Positions 44,441 to 53,320 of a stretch of 64,000 nucleotides of DNA are shown here, piece by piece. Numbering within the stretch: position 1 is the stretch's first letter; every line of letters begins with the position of its first letter. The position numbers and the translations under genes were made by a program. This DNA comes from Mesorhizobium sp. GTDB lineage: Bacteria; Pseudomonadota; Alphaproteobacteria; Rhizobiales; Rhizobiaceae. The notes beneath the pieces were generated by a model. It searched no databases. It was not told where the DNA came from and was given only the letters and a program-made list of their open reading frames with translations. The stretch spans positions 1 to 64,000 of the forward strand of contig SAQG01000024.1 in assembly GCA_004020315.1 (NCBI GenBank), read 5' to 3'.

Positions 44441-47194
44441 ATGAGCATGGAACGCGCCGACATCGCCTTCGAGGTCAACGGCGCTGCCGTTTCTGTCTGC
44501 GTGCCGCCGGTTCGCCGTCTGTCTTCGGTGCTGCGTGACGAATTGCGGCTGACCGGCACCAAGGTCGGCTGCGACGCCGGCGACTGCGGCGCCTGCACGG
44601 TGCTCGTCGATGGCGAACCCGTCTGCGCCTGCCTCATGTCTGCGGCATCTGCCGCCGGCACCGTGGTGACCACGGTCGAGGGTCTCGCCAACGGCAGATT
44701 GTCGGCACTGCAGGCTTCGTTCCTCGACCATGGCGCGGCGCAATGCGGCATCTGTACACCCGGCCTGCTGGTCGCGGCGACAGCGCTTCTGGACAGCAAC
44801 CCCAATCCAACCGAGGCTGAAACCCAGGATGCACTGGGCGGCGTCCTGTGCCGCTGCACCGGCTACCGGAAGATCGTCGCGGCAGTGATGGATGCGTCGC
44901 GCCATGCCGACAGCCTCGATTTCCGTTTGCCTCGGTCCGGCTGCGCCGTCGGTTCGTCTCCGATCAGGCTCGACGGCCTGCCGAAAGTCACCGGCGACGA
45001 AAAATTCGGCGGCGATTCCTTTCCGGCCGATGCGCTGGCGGTGCTGGTGGTCCGCTCGCCGCATTATCGCGCCCGTTTCGCCTTCGGCGATCTCGACGCC
45101 TGGGCGAAAGCCCATTCCGGCATCGTCGGCGTCTTCACCGCTGCCGACATTCCGGGAAAGAACTGCTTCGGCGTCATTGCGCCTTTCGCGGATCAGCCGG
45201 CTTTGGCCGAAGGTTTTTCGCGTTTTCGCGGCGAGGCGGTGGCGCTGGTTGCCGGCGAGCGCGAGGCCATTCTCGATCTCGACCTTTCGGATTTTCCCGT
45301 TCGTTGGACCGAACTGCCGCATGTCTTGCAGCCTTGCGAGGCGCAAGCCGGCGGCGTGCAACTGATCCACGTGAATCGGCCGGCAAACCTCCTCACCACC
45401 GGCTTTGTCGAGCGCGGTGATCCCGAAGCCGCGCTTGCGGGCGCTGCCTTTACCGTTTCCGGCGCCGTCGACACGTCCTATGTCGAGCACGCCTATATCG
45501 AGCCGGAAGCCGGCTATGCCTATATGGACGGCGACACGCTCGTCGTCGTCGCCTGCACGCAGGCGCCCTACATGGACCGCGATGACGTGGCAAAGGTACT
45601 TGGTCTTGCCGTCGACAAGGTGCGTATCGTGCCGACCGCCACCGGCGGCGGCTTCGGCTCCAAGCTCGATGTGTCGGTGCAGCCGCTGATCGGTCTGGTC
45701 GCCATGAAGACCGGGCGGCCGGCAGCACTCGCCTATACCCGTCATGAATCGATGATCTCGACCACCAAGCGTCATCCCGCCGAGATGAAGGCGACCATCG
45801 GCGCCGATGCCGATGGTCGCGTCACCGGCATGGTCTTTGCAGGCGATTTCAACACCGGCGCTTACGCGAGCTGGGGACCCACTGTCGCCAACCGCGTGCC
45901 GGTGCACGCCTCCGGCCCGTATGCAACGCCGAACTATCGTGCCGAAGGCCGCGCCATCCACACAAATGGCCCGATCTCCGGCGCCTTCCGCGGTTTCGGC
46001 GTGCCGCAGGCGACGATCATGCAGGAGACGCTCTATGACGAGCTGGCCGAAAAACTTGGGCTGGATCGGCTCGATTTTCGTTTAAAAAACTGCCTTCGTA
46101 ACGGATCCGAAACAGTTACCGGCCAGAGGCTGGAAGTCGGCGTCGGCATCGCCGAGTGCCTTGAAGCGCTGCAGCCGCACTGGATGCGTGCGCTTGTCGA
46201 TGCGGATACATTCAATAGGACCAATGAAACCTGGAAACGCGGCGTCGGTGTCGCCTCCTGCTGGTATGGTTGCGGCAACACTTCGCTGCCCAATCCGTCG
46301 ACCATCAGGGTCGGCATCTCCGCCTCGGGCGATGTCGTCCTGCATCAAGGTGCTGTCGATATCGGGCAAGGCTCGAACACGGTTATTGCCCAGATCTGCG
46401 CCGATGCGCTTGGCTTGCCGCTCGAAAAATTCCGGCTGGAAAGCGCCGACACGGCGATCACGCCGGACGCCGGCAAGACGTCTGCTTCGCGTCAGACCTT
46501 CGTGACCGGCAAGGCGGCCGAAAAGGCCGGCCGCGCCTTGCGCGAAACCATGCTGCGCTTCGCCAATGTATCGGAGAAGGCGGCGATCGCTCTGGATGGC
46601 ACAAGCCTGATCATCCGCGAGGGCGAAGCGACACGCCATATCGATTTGTCCACGCTGGAGGCCGATGCCGATGGCTTGGTCTTCCGCGCCGAGGAAAGCT
46701 ACGATCCGCCGACGCAGCCGCTCGACGCCAAGGGCCAGGGCAAGCCCTATGCCGTCTATGGCTACGGCGCGCAGATCGCCGAACTGGAGGTCGACCTCAA
46801 GCTCGGTACGGTCAAGCTGATCAAGATCACCGCGGCGCACGATGTCGGCAAGGCGATCAATCCGCTGCTCGCCGAAGGCCAGATCGAGGGCGGCATCGCG
46901 CAAGGCATCGGCATGGCGCTGATGGAGGAGTACATCCCCGGCCGCACTGAGAATCTGCACGACTATCTGATCCCGACCATCGGCGACGTGCCGCCGATCG
47001 AGACCATCCTGATCGAAGTTCCGGATCCGGAAGGACCCTTTGGCGCCAAGGGTCTGGGCGAACACGTGCTGATCCCGACGGCTCCGGCGATCCTCAATGC
47101 CATCCGTCATGCCACCGGCGTCCTGGTTACCAAAGTTCCGGCGACGCCGAGCCGCATCCGCGCCGCGATACGCGACAAGGAGGCGCGCCGATGA
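44336..47194 (+). CDS. Xanthine dehydrogenase-family oxidoreductase: fused [2Fe-2S] and molybdopterin subunit
   Basis: A 952-residue enzyme. After a 35-residue repeat-derived N-terminus, residues 36-200 form the two [2Fe-2S] domains: Cys79, 84, 87, 99 (GCDAGDCGAC...CAC), then QCGICTPG and LCRCTGY. The rest is the molybdopterin part, with GAFRGFGVPQA and, near the end, the active-site Glu of GAKGLGEH. Enzymes of this kind hydroxylate N-heterocycles using water. Together with the next gene, the likely substrate is nicotinate (giving 6-hydroxynicotinate) or a close analogue. The fused Fe-S/Mo order with a separate FAD subunit is unlike XdhAB. Confidence 0.9.
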   Translation: MSKAQTDMTEARPGMSKAQPGMSGAQPGMSGAQPGMSMERADIAFEVNGAAVSVCVPPVRRLSSVLRDELRLTGTKVGCDAGDCGACTVLVDGEPVCACLMSAASAAGTVVTTVEGLANGRLSALQASFLDHGAAQCGICTPGLLVAATALLDSNPNPTEAETQDALGGVLCRCTGYRKIVAAVMDASRHADSLDFRLPRSGCAVGSSPIRLDGLPKVTGDEKFGGDSFPADALAVLVVRSPHYRARFAFGDLDAWAKAHSGIVGVFTAADIPGKNCFGVIAPFADQPALAEGFSRFRGEAVALVAGEREAILDLDLSDFPVRWTELPHVLQPCEAQAGGVQLIHVNRPANLLTTGFVERGDPEAALAGAAFTVSGAVDTSYVEHAYIEPEAGYAYMDGDTLVVVACTQAPYMDRDDVAKVLGLAVDKVRIVPTATGGGFGSKLDVSVQPLIGLVAMKTGRPAALAYTRHESMISTTKRHPAEMKATIGADADGRVTGMVFAGDFNTGAYASWGPTVANRVPVHASGPYATPNYRAEGRAIHTNGPISGAFRGFGVPQATIMQETLYDELAEKLGLDRLDFRLKNCLRNGSETVTGQRLEVGVGIAECLEALQPHWMRALVDADTFNRTNETWKRGVGVASCWYGCGNTSLPNPSTIRVGISASGDVVLHQGAVDIGQGSNTVIAQICADALGLPLEKFRLESADTAITPDAGKTSASRQTFVTGKAAEKAGRALRETMLRFANVSEKAAIALDGTSLIIREGEATRHIDLSTLEADADGLVFRAEESYDPPTQPLDAKGQGKPYAVYGYGAQIAELEVDLKLGTVKLIKITAAHDVGKAINPLLAEGQIEGGIAQGIGMALMEEYIPGRTENLHDYLIPTIGDVPPIETILIEVPDPEGPFGAKGLGEHVLIPTAPAILNAIRHATGVLVTKVPATPSRIRAAIRDKEARR

Positions 47195-48732
47195 GCGAGC
47201 TTGCCGAACGCTTCGAGACGCATGATCCCGGCGAGAAGCAGGTGGCGGAAAAAATCCGCTGCGATGCCTGCCCGGTCATGTGCTACATCGCCGACGGCCG
47301 CACCGGCGCCTGCGACCGCTACGGCAATGTCGGCGGCAGGATCGTGCGGATGGATCCGCTGACCATCCTCGACCATGCGACTGAGACCGGCGGCGCTGTC
47401 GTGCCCTTCGTTGCCGAAGGTCAGGCCTGGGACGGCGAACTGGTCAACACCGGCCGCCGCTTCGTCACCGCGATCGGCGCCGGTACCACCTATCCCGACT
47501 ACAAGCCGGCGCCTTTCATCGTCAGCCAGGAGGTCGAAGGCGTCGATCTCGTCACCGTCGTCACCGAGGGCATCTTCTCCTACTGCGGCGTCAAGGTGAA
47601 GATCGACACCGACCGTCATATCGGTCCCGAAACCGCGACCGTCCGCGCGGCGGGCGAGGCGATCGGCCATGTCACGACAGGCGAATACGGCTCGCAGATG
47701 CTGTCGCTGGGCGGCGTGCACCATTTGACCGGCGGCTCAAAAGCCGAAGGCCGCGCTACCTGCGATGCGCTGCTCAATCTGTGCAACCGCAAGCCGGTCG
47801 AACTCACTATCGACGGCGGCGCTGCGGTCATTGTCGAAGCCGGCAAGCCGCCGGTCATCGACGGCAGCCTTGAACATCGCATGCGCGTCGGCTGCGGCTC
47901 GGCCACCATCGGCATGTTCGCCACCCAGTGGCGCGGCCTGGTCGACGAGGTGGTGGTTGTCGACGACCACATCACCGGCGTCGTCTCCGAACACCAGGCG
48001 GGCAAGGTGCTGGGCTGGCAGGATACCGGTATCAAGATCATCGGCCGCCGTTCGACGCCGGGCCGCTATTTCAAGGTCTCCGAGCCCGGCCTCGGCTGGG
48101 GCGGCACCAGCATTTCCGACCCGCTGTCGATCCTTGGCGAGTGGAACGCGAAAAAAGGCGCGCGTCCCGGCCTGTCGCTGCTCATGGTCTCGACCACCGG
48201 CGAGCAGTTCGCCTATTACGAGCTCGACGACGCGTTGAAGCCGGTCCACAAACCGTTCCCAGAGCGACTGCAGAAATCTGTCGGCCTGATCGAGGAAAAT
48301 TGCGAGCCGGCGCTGTGCACCGTGCTGTTCGTCGGCGGTGCCGGCGGCTCGCTGCGCGCCGGCGTCACCGAGAACCCGGTCAATCTGACCCGCTCGGTGC
48401 AGAGCCTGACGACTTATGTGACGGTTGGCGGCGCGCCGGTCTATGTCTGGCCGGGCGGCGGCATCACGCTGATGGTCGATGTCACCCGCGTGCCGGAAAA
48501 CGCCTTCGGCTATGTGCCGACGCCGGCGCTGGTGGCGCCGATCGAGTTCACCCTCCGCCGCGACGACTATATCAGGCTCGGCGGCTACGAAGCCGAGATC
48601 CGCAGCGTTGACGACATTCTCGCCAAAGGCGGCGAATATCTCAACCCGCGCCGCGGCACGGCTGCGCCGGCCAGCAATCCGTGGCCGCCGCTGGCACAGT
48701 TGCGGCGCGCAGCGGGCAATGGGGCCAAGTGA
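47191..48732 (+). CDS. 6-hydroxynicotinate reductase-like protein
   Basis: A 513-residue protein. Residues 25-45 hold a ferredoxin-like cysteine set, IRCDACPVMCYIADGRTGAC. The body has repeated Gly-rich regions such as SLGGVHHLTGGSKAEGRAT and LFVGGAGGSLRAG but no Rossmann motif I can name. It fits my memory of the family annotated 6-hydroxynicotinate reductase, which turns 6-hydroxynicotinate into tetrahydro-6-oxonicotinate in Eubacterium barkeri; that intermediate is also reported for Azorhizobium. It overlaps the hydroxylase stop (ATGA). The name rests on recall and context. Confidence 0.75.
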   Translation: MSELAERFETHDPGEKQVAEKIRCDACPVMCYIADGRTGACDRYGNVGGRIVRMDPLTILDHATETGGAVVPFVAEGQAWDGELVNTGRRFVTAIGAGTTYPDYKPAPFIVSQEVEGVDLVTVVTEGIFSYCGVKVKIDTDRHIGPETATVRAAGEAIGHVTTGEYGSQMLSLGGVHHLTGGSKAEGRATCDALLNLCNRKPVELTIDGGAAVIVEAGKPPVIDGSLEHRMRVGCGSATIGMFATQWRGLVDEVVVVDDHITGVVSEHQAGKVLGWQDTGIKIIGRRSTPGRYFKVSEPGLGWGGTSISDPLSILGEWNAKKGARPGLSLLMVSTTGEQFAYYELDDALKPVHKPFPERLQKSVGLIEENCEPALCTVLFVGGAGGSLRAGVTENPVNLTRSVQSLTTYVTVGGAPVYVWPGGGITLMVDVTRVPENAFGYVPTPALVAPIEFTLRRDDYIRLGGYEAEIRSVDDILAKGGEYLNPRRGTAAPASNPWPPLAQLRRAAGNGAK

Positions 48733-49613
48733 TGAGCGGCCCGCAGGCACATTGGCTTGAGGACGGCCGGCGGCTTCACCTCAATCATGGCCCGATCGAC
48801 CTGATCATCGAAGCATTTGGCGATGCGGACGAATGCCGCGCCGCCTATGGCCAGGCGGTGGCGCGCTTTCAAACAATCCTGCCGGAGCTCGTCGACGAAC
48901 TGCCAGAACTGCGCCGCCCGGCCTGCTCGCGGCCACGTGCTTTCGCTGGCCTGACCGCGCGCCGCATGGAAGCGGCGGTTGTTCCGCTGGCGAAACAATT
49001 CATCACGCCGATGGCTGCGGTCGCCGGTTCGGTAGCCGACGAAATGCTTGGCGCACTGCTGGCCGGCCGCCGGCTCGATCGCGCCTATGTCAACAATGGC
49101 GGCGACAGCGCGATTCATCTCGGCAGCGGCCGGTCTATGAGCCTTGCCATTGCCGGAACGGGTCATGGATTGGCTGACCGGATCACGATCCGCGCCGAAG
49201 ACGGGATCTGCGGCGTCGCGACAAGCGGCTGGCGCGGCCGTTCCTTTTCGCTCGGCATCGCCGACGCCGTCACGGTGCTGGCGCGGACGGGTGCTGAAGC
49301 CGATGCCGCCGCGACCCTGATCGCCAACGCCGTTGACCTGCCCGGTCATTCTGCCATCGAGCGCGTGCCGGCGCGCGATCTGGCGCCGGACAGCGATCTT
49401 GGCGATCGTCTGGTCACCCAAGCCGTCGGTGCGCTTTCCGCCAGCGAAATCGCCGCCGCGCTGGACAGCGGACTCGCCGTCGCCGAAGAGTTTCGGCGAC
49501 ACGGCCTGATTGCCGCTTCGGCGCTGTTCCTTGCCGGTCAGGCAGGGGTCGCCGGCCCTATGGCGCTCGCTGCAACCAACGAGAAACCAAGGAAGGAAAT
49601 TGCCCATGCCTGA
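48732..49613 (+). CDS. UPF0280 family protein (ApbE-like fold)
   Basis: A 293-residue protein of a family related by fold to ApbE flavin transferases. The conserved block is in the middle: MAAVAGSVADEMLGALLAG, then RAYVNNGGDSAIHLG, then GVATSGWRGRSFSLGIADAVTVLA, close in style to the ApbE GDxxxxG and SG...H blocks. Function unproven. It overlaps the reductase stop (TGATG), so the two are made together. A role in attaching flavin to the reductase is my inference. Confidence 0.85.
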   Translation: MSGPQAHWLEDGRRLHLNHGPIDLIIEAFGDADECRAAYGQAVARFQTILPELVDELPELRRPACSRPRAFAGLTARRMEAAVVPLAKQFITPMAAVAGSVADEMLGALLAGRRLDRAYVNNGGDSAIHLGSGRSMSLAIAGTGHGLADRITIRAEDGICGVATSGWRGRSFSLGIADAVTVLARTGAEADAAATLIANAVDLPGHSAIERVPARDLAPDSDLGDRLVTQAVGALSASEIAAALDSGLAVAEEFRRHGLIAASALFLAGQAGVAGPMALAATNEKPRKEIAHA

Positions 49614-50190
49614 GTTTGCGATCCGCAAGGTTGCCGTGCTGACCGAAGAGATATTTCACGAGGGCGGGCCGGTGGCAAAGGTGCCGCGCCGCCGCGCTGC
49701 CGCCATGGCTGTGGTGAACAACCCGTTCGCCGGCCGCTACGTGGAAGAGCTGCAGGGCGCCATGGAGGATCTGAAGCCGCTCGGGCTGCTGCTCTCCGAC
49801 AAGCTCATCGCCGCATTGGGTGGCGCCGTGAAACAGATCGACGGCTACGGCAAGGGCGCCATCGTTGGTATCGCCGGCGAGCTGGAACATGGCGCGCTGT
49901 GGCATGTGCCTGGCGGCTATGCCATGCGCGAGCGGCTCGGCGATGCCAAGGCGATCGTACCATCGGCAAAGAAGGTCGGCGCCTTCGGCGCGCGGCTCGA
50001 CGTGCCGCTCGGGCACATCAACGCCGCCTATGTGCGCAGCCATTTCGATGCCATGGAGGTCGGCATCAGCGACGGGCCTCGTCCCGACGAGATCCTGTTC
50101 TGCCTCGCCATGACCTGCGGCCCGCGCGTGCACGACCGCATGGGCGGCCTCGCGGCGAAAGACATCAAAGCATGGGACGGACTGCGGTGA
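49606..50190 (+). CDS. DUF1185 (amino acid synthesis) family protein
   Basis: A 194-residue protein with the family blocks IRKVAVLTEEIFHEGG, then AAAMAVVNNPFAGRYVEEL, GKGAIVGIAGELEHGALWH and HINAAYVRSHFDAMEVGISD. The family was named amino acid synthesis from genomic context; no activity is established to my knowledge. Conserved Glu, Arg and His residues in those blocks suggest an enzyme. It overlaps its neighbours at both ends and lies where the nicotinate pathway would need a ring-opening enzyme. Confidence 0.85.
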   Translation: MPEFAIRKVAVLTEEIFHEGGPVAKVPRRRAAAMAVVNNPFAGRYVEELQGAMEDLKPLGLLLSDKLIAALGGAVKQIDGYGKGAIVGIAGELEHGALWHVPGGYAMRERLGDAKAIVPSAKKVGAFGARLDVPLGHINAAYVRSHFDAMEVGISDGPRPDEILFCLAMTCGPRVHDRMGGLAAKDIKAWDGLR

Positions 50191-50648
50191 GCGCCGAAGA
50201 CGTCAAGCTCAAGCTTGTGGCCGCCGAGGAGCCCGACGAAAACGATTACCGCTTGCAGGAGCAGGTCGGCTTCATCCTGCGCAAGGCGCACCAGCGCCAT
50301 GTCTCGATCTTCGCAGCGCATATCGCCGACCTGACGCCGCCGCAATTCGCCGCTTTGGCCAAATTGCACGACGTCGGCGAGACCTCGCAGAACCAGCTTG
50401 GCAACCTGATCGCCATGGATGCGGCGACGGTGAAAGGCGTCATCGACCGGCTCAAGGCGCGCGGCCTGGTCGAGCTTTCCAAGCATGAGGTCGACAAAAG
50501 ACGCCTGCTGGTCAATCTGACCGCTGAGGGCCGCGATGCCGTCGAGCGGCTGATCCCGATCGCCCGCGACATCACGGAGGAAACGCTGGCGCCGCTTTCC
50601 GCCAAGGAGGTCGCCATTTTCATGAAGCTTTTGGCCAAGCTGACGTGA
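50187..50648 (+). CDS. MarR-family transcriptional regulator
   Basis: A 153-residue winged-helix regulator with LTPPQFAALAKLHDVGETSQNQLG, the recognition helix MDAATVKGVIDRLKARGLVELS and the wing VDKRRLLVNLT. It starts at GTG 50187, overlapping the DUF1185 stop; an in-frame ATG at 50172 is possible. As the last gene of the operon it probably represses the operon's own promoter through the palindrome at 43384 and releases it on binding the substrate or an intermediate. Confidence 0.9.
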   Translation: MSAEDVKLKLVAAEEPDENDYRLQEQVGFILRKAHQRHVSIFAAHIADLTPPQFAALAKLHDVGETSQNQLGNLIAMDAATVKGVIDRLKARGLVELSKHEVDKRRLLVNLTAEGRDAVERLIPIARDITEETLAPLSAKEVAIFMKLLAKLT

Positions 50649-50689
50649 ACACGGCCTTGGTAAGCGCTGCCCCTCACATGCCTGCCGCA

Positions 50690-50835
50690 TCCTCCGTAGA
50701 ACGGGGAGAGGGACCCGTCATTGATCAGCAGCGTCAGCACCGCGCCCACTCACTCCCGCGGGGTCGGCGACTGGCGAAAGTCGTGATGACGGCCAATCCT
50801 TAACCGGGGAGGTGTCCGGCAGGCCAGAGGGGGTG
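50690..50835. repeat. Degenerate copy of the dispersed repeat
   Basis: GGCGAAAGTCGTGATGACGG at 50773-50792 matches the spacer of the element at 1-157 with four differences, and GTGTCCGGCAGGCCAGAGGG near 50812-50831 matches its arm with two. This fills most of the gap between the MarR gene and the next gene. Confidence 0.75.
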
Positions 50836-50875
50836 CGAGGGATCGCTACAGAACGACTTTCCAGCCGTGCCGCTA

Positions 50876-51877
50876 TCAGGCCGCTTCCGACAGCGATTTG
50901 TGGGCCTCGGCCAGGATCTCGAAGGATCGCACCCGCGCTGCGTGGTCGAAAATCTGCGCGGTGACCATCAGCTCGTCGGCGCCGGTGCGCTGCACGAACG
51001 CCTCGATGCCTTGCCTGACCGTTTCCGGGGCGCCGACGACGGCGCAGGACAGCGCCTGGCCAAGCATGGTTTTGGCCATCGGGTCGAGGTCGCGCTCATA
51101 TCCCTCGACCGGCGGCGGCAATCGGCCGGGCCGGCCGGTGCGTAGATTGACGAAGGCCTGCTGCAGCGAGGTGAACAGCAGCCGCGCCTCGGCGTCGGAG
51201 GGCGCCGCGAACACGTTGAGACCGAGCATGACATAAGGCTTGTCGAGCTGCTTCGACGGCTGGAAGCGCGAGCGGTAGATCTCCAGTGCGTGGTCGAGTT
51301 CGGCCGGTGCGAAATGCGAGGCGAAGGCGTAGGGCAGGCCGAGCATGGCGGCTAGCTGCGCGCCATAGAGGCTCGAGCCCAGGATCCAGATCGGCACCTG
51401 CTCGCCCTCGCCGGGCACGGCGCGGATACGCTGACCGTCTTCGGCTGGCTGGAAATAGCCCATCAGCTCGACGACATCCTGCGGGAAACTGTCTGCGCCG
51501 GCTTCGAGGTTGCGGCGCAGCGCGCGCGCCGTGCCCATGTCGGTGCCCGGCGCTCGGCCGAGGCCGAGGTCGATGCGGCCTGGATGCAACGCGTTAAGCG
51601 TGCCGAACTGCTCGGCGATGACCAGCGGCGAATGGTTGGGCAGCATGATGCCGCCGGCGCCGACGCGTATCGTCCTGGTACCGCCGGCGACGTGAGCAAT
51701 GACGACGGAGGTGGCGGCGCTGGCGATGCCCGGCATGTTGTGATGCTCGGCCAGCCAATAGCGCTTGTATCCCAGCCGCTCGGCATGGCGGGCGAGATCA
51801 AGCGAATTGGCGAGTGATTGCGAAGCGTTGCTGTTTTCGACGATCGGCGACAGGTCGAGAACGGAAAGAGCGGTCAT
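50876..51877 (-). CDS. LLM-class flavin-dependent oxidoreductase (luciferase-like)
   Basis: A 333-residue TIM-barrel monooxygenase-type protein using reduced flavin. It starts MTALSVLDLSPIVENSNASQ and carries RYWLAEHHNMPGIASAATSVVIAH and IRVGAGGIMLPNHSPLVIAEQFGTL, hallmarks of the group that includes E. coli YhbW. Substrate unknown. The 20 upstream codons in the open frame lack support. It is a monocistronic unit convergent with the heterocycle operon. Confidence 0.92.
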   Translation of the reverse strand: MTALSVLDLSPIVENSNASQSLANSLDLARHAERLGYKRYWLAEHHNMPGIASAATSVVIAHVAGGTRTIRVGAGGIMLPNHSPLVIAEQFGTLNALHPGRIDLGLGRAPGTDMGTARALRRNLEAGADSFPQDVVELMGYFQPAEDGQRIRAVPGEGEQVPIWILGSSLYGAQLAAMLGLPYAFASHFAPAELDHALEIYRSRFQPSKQLDKPYVMLGLNVFAAPSDAEARLLFTSLQQAFVNLRTGRPGRLPPPVEGYERDLDPMAKTMLGQALSCAVVGAPETVRQGIEAFVQRTGADELMVTAQIFDHAARVRSFEILAEAHKSLSEAA

Positions 51878-52034
51878 GGGCGGGAATCCTGTGGACGGGA
51901 GGGATGTAGGAACCGGCCGCCACGGCCGCAAATTCAAAAAATTGAACAGACGCCGCGCGTCTGGGCAGACGCAAAGGGCACCCTGGCATTGTGAATGCTA
52001 GGATACTTTCCCGGAACTTATTCCGGTTCTCGGA

Positions 52035-53198
52035 TCATGCGCCCGCCGCCTTCTCGGTCTCTGAAATCTCTTCGTCATCAACCGCCGTATGCTGCGCCGC
52101 CAGGAAATTGCCGACATGGCTGAGCCCGTCAAAGTGGTCACAGAACACCTTGATGACGACCAGCAGCGGCACCGCCATCAGTGCGCCGACAAAACCCCAC
52201 AGCCAGGACCAGAAGGCAATGGCGATGAGGATTGCCACTGCATTGATCTCGAGGCGGCGGCCAACCACCGTCGGCGTCACGAACTGGCCTTCGATGATGT
52301 CGCACAAAATGACGAAGGCTGGCGCCAGCAGCGCATAGGAGATCGTCTCGAAGCTGATCAGCGCGATCACGGTAACCAGCGTGATCGTAATCAGCGCACC
52401 GATATAGGGCAGGAAATTGAGCAGAGCTGCTGCCGCGCCCCAGACCTGCGGGTTGGGCACGCCGAGTGCCCAGAGGCCGAGTCCGATGACCACGCCCAGG
52501 CAGGTGTTGATGACGGCGACGGTAAGCAGGTAGTGCGAGATTTCACGTTCGACGTCATAAACGACGCGCAGCGCCCGCTTCTTTTCGCTGAGATTGGGGA
52601 AGGACTGGACAATCTTCTCATAAAACATCGTGCCGGAGGCGAGCAGGAACAGCGACAGGACGAAGACGATGGTGATGCTGGTGCCCGCCGACAGCAAATT
52701 GCTGGCGGCTTGCGAAAGAAGGCCGGATTGCGCCATGGTTACCCTCTGGACGCCCGGCTCCTGCGATGTCTGCGTCAGTCCTTCTATCCGCTGCGAAATC
52801 TCCATGATTCTTTCGAAAGGACGCCGCAGTTGCGCGAGACGTTCGGTCAGCTGCTGGCCAATCGCCGAAGTGTTGTTGATGAGGTCGATGACCGGGCCGC
52901 TGAGCAGATAGCCTGCGACGGCGACGACGCAGAACGACAGCAGCACCAGCAATGTCGCCGATATCACGTCGGGCATGCCCTGTTTGCGCAGGAAGCGGAC
53001 GATCGGCGTCAGCGTCAGCGCCAGAAGGAAAGCCAGAATGACCGGCATGAAGAAGGCGCGCGCGAAGGAGAGCGCGTAGATCGCCATAAGGATGAAGATG
53101 CCGATGAGCAGCGAACGCATCACATGCGTGTCCGCACGCGCCTCCACGCGCGGATCCGAGCTCTCGGCAACGCCCGAAGCGGCAGGGTCGGCTTTCAT
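52035..53198 (-). CDS. AI-2E transporter/PerM family membrane protein
   Basis: A 387-residue protein with about seven to eight spans. Family features are FMPVILAFLLALTLTPIVRFLRK early, a large periplasmic region rich in Gln and Arg (residues 110-165) and the C-terminal LLNFLPYIGALITI and DIIEGQFVTPTVVGRRLEINA. Members range from autoinducer-2 exporters to sodium/proton antiporters, so the substrate is not predicted. An alternative start is six codons upstream. Confidence 0.9.
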   Translation of the reverse strand: MKADPAASGVAESSDPRVEARADTHVMRSLLIGIFILMAIYALSFARAFFMPVILAFLLALTLTPIVRFLRKQGMPDVISATLLVLLSFCVVAVAGYLLSGPVIDLINNTSAIGQQLTERLAQLRRPFERIMEISQRIEGLTQTSQEPGVQRVTMAQSGLLSQAASNLLSAGTSITIVFVLSLFLLASGTMFYEKIVQSFPNLSEKKRALRVVYDVEREISHYLLTVAVINTCLGVVIGLGLWALGVPNPQVWGAAAALLNFLPYIGALITITLVTVIALISFETISYALLAPAFVILCDIIEGQFVTPTVVGRRLEINAVAILIAIAFWSWLWGFVGALMAVPLLVVIKVFCDHFDGLSHVGNFLAAQHTAVDDEEISETEKAAGA

Positions 53199-53320
53199 TC
53201 TGGCCCTCGGCGGCACACCGCGATTGGCGTAGACCGTGGGCGGAAACGCCTTTGCGGCTTCAAAGTTCCGTTAGCCGGCGTTGACGACGACCTTAGCCCT
53301 ACTACGATCTGGCCGAGGAA

